This document shows positions 34,695 to 47,201 of a stretch of 64,000 nucleotides of DNA, piece by piece; the stretch's first letter is position 1; each line of letters begins with the position of its first letter. The position numbers were made by a program, and so were the translations under genes. The stretch covers positions 319,587 to 383,586 of the forward strand of contig BCHH01000014.1 in NCBI GenBank assembly GCA_001599595.1, read 5' to 3'. This DNA comes from Beverwykella pulmonaria. Lineage: Eukaryota; Ascomycota; Dothideomycetes; Pleosporales; Melanommataceae. The notes below the pieces were generated by a model. It was not told where the DNA came from. It saw only the letters and a list, made by a program, of their open reading frames with translations, and ran no database searches.

Positions 34695-36852
34695 ATGCTT
34701 CTTCGCAGCACCAGCACCAGCACCCACGCGCTATCCGCAGCAGTCTATGTAGTCGCCAGATCCCCCGGGTCCCCAGTCCTTGCCCTCAGAGCTTTCCACT
34801 CTGCCCGCACCCTCCGCTCTGCTGCACAAGACATGGAGAAGGTCAACACCACGCAGCGGCTCGCCGAGCTCCGCAAACTCATGAAGGAGCACCAGGTCGA
34901 TGTTTACAGTGCCTATTCCCCCGTTCTCCCTGCACTCGACGCAAGCCATTGACACGCGAGCAGTGGTCCCCTCTGAAGACAGCCATCAGTCTGAGTACAT
35001 TGCGCCCTGCGACGGACGACGAGGTCAGACACGGCATGGCCGCCTGTACCCGCTCCTCTACGCAAAAGCAAGTATTGACCCACGCCAGAATTCATAAGCG
35101 GCTTCTCTGGGTCCGCGGGGTACGCCGTCATCACGCACGAGAAGGCGGCGCTAGCAACCGATGGCCGATACTTCAATCAGGCCGAAAAGCAGCTCGACAG
35201 CAACTGGGAGCTTCTCAAGCAAGGACTGCAGGACGTGCCCACCATCCAAGAGTGGACGGCCGAGCAGGTCGGGGCAGGCTCCGTAGTGGGCGTTGATCCG
35301 AGCGTTGTCACCGCTGCCGATGCCCGCAAGCTGGCCGAGAAGATCAAGAAGAAGGGCGGAGAATACAAGCCCGTCAGCGAGAACCTCGTAGACGTAGTGT
35401 GGGGAGAGCAGAGGCCAGCGCGGCCGAGCGAGAAGGTCCGGATACAGCCGATTGAGTTCTCCGGCAAGAGCTTCGAGGACAAGCTGGGGGATCTGAGAAA
35501 AGAGCTCGAGAAGCGGAAAAGCCTGGGGTTTGTTGTGTCTATGCTCGATGAGATTGCATGGCTGTACAACCTTCGAGGCAGCGAGTAGGATCTGCACTTT
35601 CTGCCCTCGAGCACATCTATCCGAACTGACCGTTGGCAGCATCCCATACAATCCCGTCTTCTTCTCGTACGCTGTCGTTACACCGTCAGACGCCACTCTC
35701 TACATTGACGAGAACAAGCTACCTCAGCATGTGAAAGACCATCTGGGAGATAAAGTCGCCATCAGACCTTACCACTCCATTTTCGAAGACACGGCGGCGC
35801 TAAGTGCCAAGTCGGTGCAAGCCCAGAGCGAGACGGAGACGAAGCAGAAATTCCTGACCTCTACTCGGGCATCGTGGGCGCTGAACAAGGCGCTCGGCGG
35901 CGAGGATCGTGTGGACGAGGTGCGTAGTCCCATCGGGGATGCCAAAGCCATCAAGAACGAGGTGGAGCTCGAGGGCATGAGACAGTGCCACATCCGCGAT
36001 GGCGCAGCGCTGACCGAGTACTTTGCGTGGCTGGAGGACCAATTGGTCGCCAAGGGTGCTACACTCGACGAGGTGGATGCTGCCGACAAGCTCGAGGCCA
36101 TCCGGTCAAAGAAGGATCGGTTCATGGGCCTGTCATTTGACACCATCTCGTCTACCGGTGCCAATGCCGCCGTCATTCACTACAAGCCCGAAAAGGGCAC
36201 ATGCTCTATCATTGACCCCAAGGCCATCTATCTCTGTGACTCGGGCGCGCAGTACCAAGACGGCACGACAGACACGACACGGACGCTTCACTTTGGAGAA
36301 CCGACCGAAATCGAGCGGACGGCTTACACGCTTGTACTCAAGGGCAACATTGCCCTCGAGCGCGTGCGATTCCCCAAGGGCACTACTGGCTTCGCGCTCG
36401 ATACCGTGGCTCGGCAGTTCCTGTGGGCCGAGGGTCTCGACTATCGGCACGGCACCGGCCACGGTGTGGGCTCGTTCCTGAATGTGCACGAAGGTCCAAT
36501 TGGCATCGGCACTCGTGTCCAGTACTCGGAAGTGTCCCTGTCCGTCGGCAACGTGATATCCGATGAGCCTGGCTATTACGAGGACGGCAAATTCGGCATC
36601 CGCATCGAAAACATGATCATGGTCAAGGAGGTCAAGACCAAGCACAAGTTCGGCGACAAGCCGTATCTCGGCTTCGAGCGTGTCACTATGACTCCGCACT
36701 GCCGAAACCTGGTCGACCAGCGTCTGCTGACGGACGATGAGCGGGAATTCATCAACGAGTATCACAGCGAGGTGTTTGAGAAGACGAGTAGGTTCTTTGA
36801 GGAGGGCAGTCTGGCCATGGCATGGCTGAAGCGCGAGACGGCGCCATACTAG
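34695..36852 (+). CDS. AMPP: Xaa-Pro aminopeptidase P
   Basis: Exons 34695-34908, 34964-35023, 35089-35584 and 35640-36852 encode 660 residues. The enzyme, of peptidase family M24, removes the N-terminal residue from peptides with proline in position 2 and needs two manganese ions. The N-terminal creatinase-like domains include [19 protein letters not shown] and [20 protein letters not shown]. In the C-terminal pita-bread domain the metal ligands lie in [19 protein letters not shown] (two Asp), [17 protein letters not shown] (His) and [19 protein letters not shown] (two Glu). The first ATG at 34695 adds a Ser/Arg-rich leader ([16 protein letters not shown]) that may direct mitochondrial import. 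A second ATG at 34833 begins [15 protein letters not shown], the usual cytosolic start. The introns are 55-65 bp. Confidence 0.92.
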
Positions 36853-37476
36853 AGCGTGGTCAGCAAGCGTGGTCAGCAACCATGGGCGCTCTTTGTTCCA
36901 GTATTGTCTTCATAGGTCAGCATCTGGCACATCCTTTGGCCCAGAACGGTATTTCACGGCTTGTTCAGCACAAAACTTTGGGCGTGCCCTGTGAGACGAG
37001 TTACGTACACTCACCATTGCATACAAACAACCCTGCCGCCCAGCCCCAGCATGGGGGCCGTGGCTCTATTTCGACATCTCCCTTTTCCATTTGCTCGACT
37101 CGGCCCGGCGGCATTTCACGGGGGTGAACTCTTGGACTTGCCCAGTTGAGCTAGGGCGGGGACGTTCAACGCGCTCTCGGCAAGCCATAGATGGCGGGGT
37201 GAAGTCTAGCCCCGCGTGCCGGTTTCGGGGTCGTGCGGACGGAAAAAAAAAGGTGGTGACATGTTGCAAGACAGCTACCCTTTCCAGTCTTATACAGACT
37301 GAGCCACTCCCTTAATTTCTCTCACCTTACCTTCCTTGCAGCATAATAATACTACTTCTTTCTCACCCCACCTCACCTCCTGCTCTCGTACCTGTTCACG
37401 TAACTTCGACCTACTCTCTTTATCCACCACGCTAACCACACGCGCAACCTACGAGACATTGCATTCCATCGCAACA
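36853..37476. promoter_or_regulatory. Intergenic region upstream of PDX1
   Basis: 624 bp between the AMPP stop and PDX1 start on the same strand. The 150 bp before the PDX1 ATG are very CT-rich (CTTTCTCACCCCACC and similar), consistent with a fungal leader. No other gene was seen. Confidence 0.45.
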
Positions 37477-38584
37477 ATGGCAACTGAGCTCCCTACTACC
37501 AACGGCGCCGGTGCTCAGGATGGCGAGACGAGCTTCGCCGTCAAGGCCGGATTGGCCAGGATGCTGAAGGGTGGCGTCATCATGGACGTTGTGAATGCTG
37601 AACAGGTACCGTACCCTTGTCTCACACCCCTCCTACATACGTCTTTTGGGGAGTGGTTTCGACACCCAGGCGCAAATCATCTCCTGTGGCATGGATTGGA
37701 GCTGACAGATCGAGCAGGCCCGCATCGCAGAAGAAGCCGGCGCCGTCGCCGTCATGGCGCTCGAGCGCGTGCCTGCCGACATCCGCGCCCAGGGCGGCGT
37801 TGCGAGGATGAGCGACCCCAAGATGATCAAGGACATCATGGACACAGTGACTATCCCGGTTATGGCGAAGGCGCGGATTGGTCATTTTGTCGAGTGCCAG
37901 GTATGCACACCTCCACCCATGCCCCGCCCAATGCGGTAGGCGTAGCAAGCTGACTCTCATGTTATATAGATCCTCGAAGCCCTCGGCGTCGACTACATCG
38001 ACGAGTCCGAGGTCCTGACCCCCGCCGACTCCGTCCACCACGTTTCCAAATCCCCCTTTCGCACCCCCTTCGTCTGCGGCTGCCGCAACCTCGGCGAAGC
38101 CCTGCGCCGCATCTCTGAAGGTGCAGCCATGATCCGCACAAAAGGCGAAGCCGGCACCGGCGACGTCGTCGAAGCAGTCCGCCACACACGAACCGTCGCG
38201 TCGGAAATCTCGCGCGCAAAAGGAATGAGCGAAGCCGAGTTGCGTGTATACGCAAAGGACATCGGGGCCCCGTTTGAGCTGCTCCAGGAGACTGCGAAGT
38301 TGGGGCGACTGCCGGTGGTGAATTTTGCGGCGGGGGGTGTGGCGACGCCAGCAGACGCCGCGCTCATGATGCAGCTTGGGTGTGATGGTGTGTTTGTCGG
38401 CTCTGGCATCTTCAAGTCCGGAGATGCAGCAAAGCGCGCAAAGGCCATCGTGCAAGCGGTGACACACTTCAAGGATCCGAAGGTGCTGGTCGAGGTGAGC
38501 ATGGATTTGGGCGAGGCGATGGTGGGAATTAACACTGCGGGCGAGTTGAAGGATAGTGAGCGCTTGGCTACACGGGGGTGGTAG
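37477..38584 (+). CDS. PDX1: Pyridoxal 5'-phosphate synthase subunit PDX1 (SNZ/SOR1)
   Basis: Exons 37477-37605, 37718-37900 and 37970-38584, all joined in phase 0, encode 308 residues. PDX1 builds pyridoxal 5'-phosphate (vitamin B6) from ribose 5-phosphate, glyceraldehyde 3-phosphate and ammonia supplied by PDX2. The TIM-barrel signature is clear: [16 protein letters not shown], the first catalytic lysine K94 in [12 protein letters not shown], the second, K162, in [10 protein letters not shown], and the phosphate site [17 protein letters not shown] and [10 protein letters not shown]. The length is normal for the family. The fungal gene was first found as SOR1 of Cercospora nicotianae, where it gives resistance to the singlet-oxygen toxin cercosporin. 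PDX2 is not in this window. It converges on the ABCC transporter gene. Confidence 0.96.
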
Positions 38585-38770
38585 AGATGGGCGAGGGGAT
38601 GGAATGGGGCTTTGGGACGGACGGCCGGATGGATGGATGGACATCCATGGAGTGCTGTCTTTTCCCGAGCAATGAGGTAGGCGTTCACAAAAGGAGAAAA
38701 AGGAAAAACTGTAATTTCATTCACCCTGTGAAATATGTAAGGTGTCTAATAGGGACGAGACGGACGGACG

Positions 38771-38790
38771 GGCTGGCTGGCTGGCTGGCT
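38771..38790. repeat. GGCT tetranucleotide microsatellite
   Basis: Five perfect GGCT copies, directly after a short CGGA tandem run. It lies in the 3' region of PDX1. Confidence 0.9.
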
Positions 38791-39148
38791 TCAACTCCAG
38801 CCTTGTCATTATTTCTCTACTCCAAATAGTGTAATCGTCGTTGGCATAAAAATGAATAGTATGTCTAATTTTTTCATCGTGCTCTTCTCCTCTCTATCAG
38901 AAACTTGCTCTAAGCATTTTTTCCAAGTGAGACACTAGTACTTTTACATGGCGGCGTGTACCACCAACCAGAAACAGAACATGAGCAATTAGGCTTCTAT
39001 GCTATCAGCTATGCAATTGCTATGACGGCTTGCTCGTATATGCCTCTCCAGCACCCCTAACACCTATTTATATATACAATACATGGAGTCTTTTGAACCC
39101 ATGAAAAAAGAGCCGACTCATACAGCCCAAACAAAAACGAAATGTGAA

Positions 39149-39183
39149 AATGTCGAATGTCGAATGTCGAAGTTCGAAGGTTG
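39149..39183. repeat. Heptanucleotide AATGTCG tandem repeat
   Basis: Three perfect AATGTCG copies (39149-39169) followed by two diverged copies (AAGTTCG, AAGGTTG). It lies in the 3' region of the ABC transporter gene, about 215 bp past its stop. Confidence 0.85.
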
Positions 39184-39397
39184 AATGCCGCTCTCCACCC
39201 AATTTCTACGCAAGCTCGCTCGCTTTGCCCTCTACTAACTGAAAGACTCTGCCCCAGGTCGTCAACAATGCTACCGGGAATACTTAGAAAACACAGCTAT
39301 GAAATCTGTACAAGAAGAAGGAAGATTAATGTCAGGTTGATATCCTTCTAATCCAGGTATATCCATTCCTCTCTTGTGAGTTCGATGTCCATTGCAG

Positions 39398-42300
39398 CTA
39401 CTTACTAGCCGTCGCCACCTCAATTCCCTCTGTATCCACGGCCCCTTTCGCCTCCCTCGCTCTCCTCGCCTCTCGTTCCAAACTCTCTAACTCGCCCGTC
39501 GTCGCACACATCCCCCTAAACGCACCACCGTCCTTCTTAATCAAACTCCACGGGTCGCCAAACTCGACCACCTTCCCATGATCCAGCACAAGGACCTTAT
39601 CATAGTCAATAATGGTCTGCAGCCGATGCGCAATAGTGATGATGGTCTTCTTGATCTCGCGAATCGTCTCTTGAATCTTAGCGTCGGTAGCGTAGTCGAT
39701 AGAGGCCGTAGCTTCGTCCATCAAGAGCACCTTAGGCGCTTTTAGGAGAGCGCGCGCCAGGCAGAGGAGTTGACGTTGGCCTTGGGAGAGATTGGAGCCG
39801 GATTCTGAGACCAGAGAGGAGAGGTTGTGGAAGGGGTTCTTGTTGTCGGCTTGGAGGGCCGTCGTTTGCTCGGTTTCGTGAGCATTGCTGATGGTTCTGT
39901 TAAGCTCGTTATCTTTGTGGTTGTGCTCTACGTTCGTGAGGATGGAGCCAGGATTTGTGGTTGCTCCTGAGAAGCTCGCGCCTAGATCGGCAACGGCGGG
40001 AGTAGAGGTGGGATTCGATATTTCGATGGGTTGGGGAGTTCCTGGTTCTTCTGGTGTTCCGGTCCTCGTTGTTGACGCTGATATCGAGGAAATAAGGTGC
40101 ACTTCGCGGAGAACGGTGTAGATTTCCTCATCGGTGAAGAGAGAGAACGGGTCGAGATTGCTACGGATTGTGCCAGTAAAGAGCGTTGGATCTGCAGAGG
40201 AGTTAGAGGTTGGAAGCAACGTAGAAAATATGGGTTGTCTTACCTTGCGGTACCATGACGATATTCTCCCGCAAGTCTTGGAGGCCGATGGACCCGATGT
40301 CTACGTCGTCGACGAGAATCTTGCCCGATTCCGCCTCTAACGCTCGGAACAGCGCCAAAGCGAGGGAGCTCTTGCCTGCGCCGGTACGGCCAACAACTCC
40401 GACCTTCTCACCAGCGAGAATCTTAAATGTGACATTCTTGAGTACAAGATCAAAATCGGTCCGGTATCTTGTGCTGTAGTTGATGAACTCAACAGTACCC
40501 TTGCTCGGCCAATTGGATAGTGGTCTATTCTCTGGAATAATCGATGCTGCCTCTTGATCGACATCAAGGTATTCCTTGACACGCTCGACGGAATTCATAT
40601 TTTGCTCGTTCGCCGAGTAGAGCCGGACAAACCAGAGGACGTTCTCTGTGAAGGTAACGGCGTAGGTCATGGCAAGTCCGGCGGCACCTGCATCAATTCG
40701 ACCAACACTGCGGACGACGAACACGCCGGCGAAAAACGACACCAAGGCGCCAACGACATCCACCCGGAATGCAAGCCATCTATTAGCAGCCCACAGATAG
40801 ATGAATGGTCGATGCTGAGTATTGATCTTATGCAGGTTCTCGCGAACGAAGCGTCTCTCGTCGCCGTAGGCTCGTATTGTCGTCATGCCGGACAACGTTT
40901 CTCCAAATTGTTGATATAGCGGGCTTCGATGAACCGACTCCAGGCGTTTGAGATCTCGCGAGGAGCTGAGATAAAATCGGCCAATGAGTGTATAGAGAAT
41001 GGTAATGAAGAACCCGGCGATGAGGAAACCAGGAGTAATAATGGAGATGAGAATGACGATTGTGATGATGGAAGCGAGACAGTGGATCACGCCAATCGCA
41101 ACGGGGGCGACTTCCTGGTCGATGGCTTCAATATCCTTAGAGAACCGGTTCATGAGCTGGCCGAGTGGTGTCTGATCGAAGAAACGGAATTTGGCGTGCG
41201 TAACAGCCTGGATTAACCTTTCGTGCACTCTTCGAGACGCTGCCAGAGAACCGCCAAATAGGAAACCCTCGCGAAGGAATGTGATGGCCATGAAGATCAG
41301 TCCTAGGATAGCATACACCCATAAGAAATAGCTAGAGTCTACCTCAGACCTGGATTCGGTGAAGCTAGTCTGCATGGAATTGTACGAGAAATGGCTTCCT
41401 TCACTCCGGGAGAGGAAGGGTAGATTCCAGCTACAGGTTCCGCTCTTGAGGCAAGTACCCATACCGCTGAGAGTAGGGGCGTGGGTAATCGGAGAATGGT
41501 TGTAGTTCCCGGCAACATGTAGTCCCTGCTCTGCGTATGCATTTGCCCAAGTCCGAATCCAGACGTTGGTCGCGACGGAAGCAATTTGCTGCGCGAAGAA
41601 TGATAGAGCCGCGCCAATCCAGTAGTACCAAGGACCCATAGCCTTCAGGTACATAATGATAATGGCAAGTTTGACTCCACCTTCCGCCTTGGTCTCTTCT
41701 TGAGTATTGCTTGCCGGGTTCTTCTTGGGATCCGCCGAGCCGTTTGTACCGTTGCCATTGGCAGTTCCATTGGGATGACTTGATTCACCCTCAGCTTCTT
41801 CACCGCCAACGTCTGATGGAACTCGGGATGGTATTCTGGAATTGCCACCAGAAGCTGGTCGCGATTTGGAAAGATCTTCGTTGATCTTGCCGGAGTCGAT
41901 GATCTCGTTGGCCGAGCCTTGAGCAGTCACTCGGCCATTCTCTAGAACCACCGCAAACTCCGTCTGAGGCAGACACAGGGTGACACTGTGCGTAACGAGA
42001 ATGCAGGTGCGGTTGTACATCAGCGGGCCCATGAGTGCCTGATCGAAGATCCATTTAGCGGTGTGAGAATCAACAGCGCTCAGGACGTCATCCAGGAGCA
42101 CGTGACGTGCTTTGCTGTATAGCGCACGTGCGAGGGATATGCGCTGTTTTTGACCTCCTGAAAGCGTGACTCCCTTTTCGCCGACTAGCGTTTGGTCTCC
42201 GGCATCGAGGATTTCAATGTCACGTTCAAGTGAACAGGCAACCAGGACGTCTTTGTATCGCTTTGCGTCCCACTTGCTCGCAAACGTAATGTTGTCCTTG

Positions 42301-44842
42301 ATAGTGCCGTTCACAAGCCAAGCTTGCTGAGCGCAGTACGCAATGCTTTCGGTAAGACCAGTGTCAGGATCTGGCTTCAAGTCTTCGCGACTACAGCCTC
42401 CTGGTAGGTAAACGTCGCCCTTCAGCTTCGTCATCTCTCCAAGTAAGGCCATGAGGAGCGATGTTTTTCCAGATCCAGTAGGTCCAACCACGACATTGAG
42501 AGCTCTTGTCTTGAATTTGATGTCCAAATCCATAAGCTTGAAGGCTTCCGCCGAGGCTTTGTCGTTCATGTCTTTCCCGCCCCAGCTAAAGGTGCCGTTT
42601 TTGAACCCAATCATTGGTTGGCCGTCCTCGTCTTTCTTGCCTGAGATCAATTGGGAATACTTCTCCGTCTCTGGCTCGTCCAAATACTCCTCAATACGAT
42701 CCACAGACACCTTTGCCTCTTGGACGTGGGCGACCATATCTGCGAGCTGGTCAAGCGGTATCCTGAGAATTTGGAACAAGGACAAGGCCGTGAAGGCAAC
42801 CGAGGGGATCAAAGCCTTGTTCTCAAGCTTGGTATACACCAAAAACGATAGGAAAGTGATGAAGACGGGAGATCCAGACCAGATGGTTGCGGCAAAGGCC
42901 CAGAGGACATATCTCCGCCGGAGATATTTCAGCTCGGTGTGTCGCTTCTCATTTACAAGGCCAATGAAGCGCTGTTCCCAAGCGAAAAATTTAATGATAC
43001 GGATGTTGCTCAACACCTCGTTTGTCGTGTGGATTCGGGCATCCGTGGCCGCCAAGACAAGCTTCTGGATGACTCCAAATTGCCTCGCAACCCACAGGTT
43101 GATTGGTAGAAGTACGACCATCATGCCAATACCTGCAATAGAGCTGTATCCGAGAATACGATAGAGCAAAATAACAGCCACGGTAACCTGGACGGGAGTG
43201 TTCGCCCATAGGAAATGAAGATATGCGGACACTTCGCTAACTTTAAATGCATCCACAGCCATGAGGTTGATAATCGCTCCGGTAGTCACCTGAGACTCGT
43301 CCGGCTTTGGTGTTTCCTCTTCCTTCGGCGCCTCCGTTGCCTTCTTCTTTTTCCGGCCAAAGGTCTTCATCCGCTTGAGAACGGTTGGTCTTTCCTCATT
43401 TTCATCCGTTTTCTTCTTTTTCTCTTCGCCCAGAATCTTGTCAAGGGCGCCGGATGCTACTCTACGCTTCAACGCCTTGGCATAGATCTCCCCAATGATG
43501 ACAGCGCGCAAGCGAATGCAGATCTTTCGGCCAATCCATAATGCCTGTCCATCCGCGAGCGCAGCTAGACATCCCGAGACGAAGAGAAGGATAACGTAAA
43601 ACCACGCCGCATTCTTGGGTGTAAATTCTGGCGCCTCCACGTACTCCAAAATAGCCTTGAGCAGCAGCGTAGGGGCGAAGGTTAGGAATCCAGACAAAAC
43701 CGCCCAGGAAGCTTGGATGAAGAGTCCTCGTTTGAAGTGCTTGAGAAGATGCAATGCCAGAATCGAGGTTTTCTTGACCTGCCGATAATTTGCGATGATG
43801 GCTCCTGACTTGTCGTGCGGGGCGAGATTCCACACGTCTGCGAGCTCGTATGTCTTCGTGTAGCCTTTCCACACAATGGCATCCACCCAGCCAAACGTCG
43901 CAAGCGAAAGGACGCTAGCCAAAGGCTCCTTGGCAGGCTCAATGTCTCCTTCGTACTCCAACTCGACAGCTTTGTTTCCCTTCCGCGATGTCAAGGCAAT
44001 GAGAAAGAGGAGCGACTTGAGCGCAAAGTCAACGATTGTGAAGTTTTGGGCGAGACCCGAGCGCGGATGTATAATAGCGGACCGGAAGACCAAAAGCGTG
44101 AAGCACCATTGGAAACCGTATATAAATGCAGTATGGTACCATAGCCGCGGAAAAGACCATTTGCTAGTGCTGGAGAACAGCAGCCGCAGCGATGCCAGCG
44201 TCGCGATGTATGCCCAGACAGCGATGTTTGCAAGCCCTGCCACTGTTCCGTCGCGATCCCATAGCCCCAAGAGGTACATGGCAACATTTACTCCCAATGC
44301 CGCAAGCACGGCGGCTTCTTCTAGTACTACCACTGTAATTTCTCCCCTCGGCTTGAGCACGGCTACGGAGGCCATGGTCTGTCGACTGGCGCTCGGACGG
44401 AGAGTCAGATGCTCGTCATCGGTGTCCGTATCATTGTCTGTCTCTGCGTCTTCATCGTGTTGGCGATGCTGTGTTGGCCAAACATCCTGGACGTCATCGA
44501 TGGCGGTATAGGCATGGTGAAATTCGGACGTTCTGGTCGCTTGGTATACCTGGAGCAGAAGGTAGAGGAGGGACGCGCCGCAGACGATGATGGGGAACAG
44601 TGCTTGAAGATAGCTGTAGGGAATTGTCAGTCTCTTTGTATGCTGAATTGCCATGGAGTGCAGATCTTCGGCTATTGAGTAACAGCTGCCGGCGCAAGCC
44701 ACATGACGGCGTGGGCAGGTTGGCAGGACTTTCGTCTCATGGCCAGAAGGATTGTTCGCGGACTCGAAAGAACCTACTCTTGCTCGAAGCATCGTGAAAA
44801 GTCGTCGACGCCCCAGATCGGGCCTTTGCAGCGGGCGAACAT
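39398..44842 (-). CDS. ABCC (MRP-type) full-length ABC transporter
   Basis: Exons 44842-44778, 44613-40244 and 40191-39398 encode 1742 residues. The start is placed at [15 protein letters not shown] because this N-terminus, spliced (164-bp intron) to [12 protein letters not shown], matches the family; the unspliced frame upstream of 44613 does not. An in-frame ATG at 45004 would add 54 residues. Layout is TMD0, TMD1, NBD1, TMD2, NBD2. NBD1 has Walker [12 protein letters not shown] (732-742), signature LSGGQKQ (839-845) and Walker [13 protein letters not shown], with Asp in place of the catalytic Glu as usual in ABCC proteins. NBD2 has GRTGAGKSS (1430-1438), LSQGQRQ and [12 protein letters not shown]. 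It resembles the YBT1/BPT1 vacuolar branch, which pumps conjugates or bile-acid-like compounds; location and substrate here are inferred. Confidence 0.92.
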
Positions 44843-46303
44843 GGCCTTCAAGAGAGCTCCCAACGGGCGCGGGGCGGCCTCGAGGGGGAGAGTGTTTGCG
44901 CAATTGGCTATGGGCGACGAGTGGCGGACATCTGAGCAGCAGACGGTTGCCAGGTGCGGACGCAGGTGCAAACAAATAATAAACGGCGAGGGCCAGGAAG
45001 GCAAGAGCTGTTCGAAGTTGAGGCTCCACTTGGGTGCGCACTAATGACTGGCGTTCACGCACAACCCAAGAGCAGGGTGCAATGGTGATGCAATACGTCT
45101 GTGGACCGAGCTCGAGCTATTGCGCAAGGTCAAGACGAAGCTGGAGCGAGACCTGCCGTCGCCGCTGCTACGCCCATATACTTATCCCTCCTGGCCGGGC
45201 CCATATCTGGCGGATTGAGCTCACCGCTCTGAGTCACTTCGCACCAAAGCGGAACGGTCAGGTTCACTGGCAGTGTGCAGATACGCTGCAAGAGCTCCGC
45301 GTCAATCACCCCCCGGACGGCTAGCAGCACGCACGATGCGGATCGGCGTTTTCGGTCGCATGGGGCAAACGCCTTCGCTGGGATACACACACACACCACA
45401 CACACCATGACGGATTCTTCGTCCACAACGAGTGACCGCTGGACCCTTGAGACATCCGGCGGTCACGACCACACGAGAAAACTTTAGCCGATGCCACCCG
45501 CTGAACCACAGAATGATCGTATCTCGGCTCGCACAAGACCGGGGTCCTTCCCGAACGCCCCTAACAAACGCCCTCTTTCGCAACCAGATCCTGAGGCTCT
45601 AGCCGTGCTTCGATCGGGGGGCGCTAGAGAGCTGATTGGGATCATGCCTGCCAGCTTGTTACGCCTCATTCGAACTGTGTGTTGGCAATCAACGGGCCTC
45701 GAGAGGAGCACAGGAACGCCTGCATATGCAGCGCCCTGGCTGAGCTTCGAGGTGCGAAGTCGGAGTCACATCGACTAGGGTGCCGAATGCGATATTTGCG
45801 ATATTGCGATATCAACTATGCATCGATGAACCCCGACACGAATATCCTCACATACGTCGGAAAGCACCGCACAGGAAATGCAGCATTGCTATGCCATATT
45901 CCTCGGGCCCACCTAACGTCCCACTACGTCCTTCCGCCCATCGACCATGAGAAGCCATCCAGGTCAGGCCCGCCAAACTGCTGAGAGGTAAGTTGCCGAT
46001 GGCTTGGATGAGTGCATCTTGTGGTGACGTGTTCAAGGCGCTGTCAGAGATCTTCGAACCTAATTGTAGCAAATCCCATTGTTTGCGGTGGGAATTCGCA
46101 GAGCACGGAATAGGTGCAAACCCCTCGAGCAAGGCACGGATCTTGCACCCTCTAGCTGATACCAATTCGATTCTTCCTATGTACAATGATTGGTGTAAGG
46201 GAGAGCCAGCCACTCACTGTCTAGCCTTCGCAGTCGGCACCCATGGGGAATACTTGCTCTTGACCCTACCCACGATTAGCTCAATTCCATGCACCGCAAA
46301 GTC
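44843..46303. other. Intergenic region upstream of ABC transporter
   Basis: About 1.46 kb. The right end is the 3' flank of NDUFA12 and the left end the ABC transporter promoter. A CA tract lies at about 45384-45405. Frames of about 100 codons here are mutually overlapping and not protein-like. Confidence 0.5.
45384..45405. repeat. CA microsatellite, interrupted
   Basis: An ACACACACACACCACACACACC-type tract lies about 540 bp upstream of the ABC transporter ATG. Confidence 0.8.
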
Positions 46304-47029
46304 TCAAACATACGTGCTGTAAGGCCTGTACCCAGACCGGCTCCACGTCAACGTCGGACGGTGCTCTTTTGGCTCCCACTCCCGCACTTGCCGCTGGAGA
46401 ATCGGGTCCTCCGTCGGCGGCTTGTCCACCATGTACGATATCCAGGCGTGCCTGCGATGATCCTGTCAGTGACGACCACCCGTGGAGATGGCTCGGAATG
46501 AGGACATACCATCCGGGCTCAATTTGAGATCTGCGTTGTTATCAGTCCTACGTCTTGAGGGGGGCAATGTACGTTCACCACTTACGGGTCGTATTCCGCG
46601 TCCTTGTAGTCCACCCATCGGGTTCTCACTGTGGCCAAAGTTCAATGGACCGTTCCCAAAGCCTCATGCGGGCTGTGTAAACTCACGGGGGAGCTCCTCT
46701 TTCAGATTCTCGAAGAATTTGTTGCCATATCGGTCCTTTCCGATCAAGGTTCCCGCTTTCGTGTCGCCTGTCCTCCGTCAACCCTGTGATTCTTCTGTGT
46801 CCTTCTTTCTACGACATACCGATGTTCTATATTCCCGCGCAGCATCGATTAGTTGCAGTTGCGAGGGGGCGCCGGGGCGGGGGGGAGGGAGAGGGGATGT
46901 ACCTGGAGTTGATGGCCGAAGTCCTGTTCGGAGTCAATTAGCATCGGTGCAAGTAGGAGAGCAGGGTAGAGCAGTTACCTTGAGGCCCACTCTGCGGAGA
47001 TTCCGCAATGTCCTGAGTAAAGTCGACAT
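46304..47029 (-). CDS. NADH:ubiquinone oxidoreductase subunit NDUFA12 (13.4 kDa/B17.2)
   Basis: Seven small exons (47029-46979, 46923-46903, 46826-46820, 46767-46687, 46628-46586, 46530-46510, 46451-46304) encode 123 residues, although no long open frame exists here. NDUFA12 is an accessory subunit of mitochondrial complex I at the base of the matrix arm. Family text is unmistakable once spliced: STLLRTLRNLRRVGLKD, IGDTKAGTLIGKDRYGNKFF, TRWVDYKDAEYDP, QIEPGWHAWISYMVDKPPTE and EHRPTLTW. The third exon is only 7 nt (AACATCG, with AATATAG acceptor and GTATGT donor), and two others are 21 nt. Skipping the 7-nt exon would shift the frame. The gene shares a 172-bp divergent promoter with PGS1, also mitochondrial. 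Confidence 0.88.
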
Positions 47030-47201
47030 TGCGGTGATGTACGTTGGTGGAGTGGAGTGCGCTTGAAGCTCTCGCGCCATCACATCGGCCAGCGCCAAGA
47101 CCCTTCCTCAATCAGGTTTAGCCTTCGTTATCCTTGTCAACCAACCACTGAAACTTCAACCAACGTCACTGAGTTTACACATCAACACAAACTTAACCAG
47201 C
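47030..47201. promoter_or_regulatory. Short bidirectional promoter, NDUFA12/PGS1
   Basis: Only 172 bp separate the two start codons. Both products act in mitochondrial membranes, so shared control is plausible. I see no clear TATA or CCAAT box in this stretch. Confidence 0.5.

Larger units (their letters stand above)
38585..39397. other. Convergent 3' intergenic region with simple repeats
   Basis: 813 bp between the stops of PDX1 and the ABC transporter. It contains a GGCT tetranucleotide array (38771-38790), an adjacent CGGA run and a 7-nt repeat array (39149-39183). No gene was seen. Confidence 0.6.

Noticed and set aside
34325..35696. Long antisense frames over the AMPP gene (up to 181 codons).
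   Set aside because: They are shadows of the GC-rich coding strand of AMPP and match no family.
44614..45062. The upstream part of the long ABC transporter frame as its N-terminus.
   Set aside because: It is not family-like, whereas splicing an upstream exon in another frame yields the conserved start, so this part is intron and leader.
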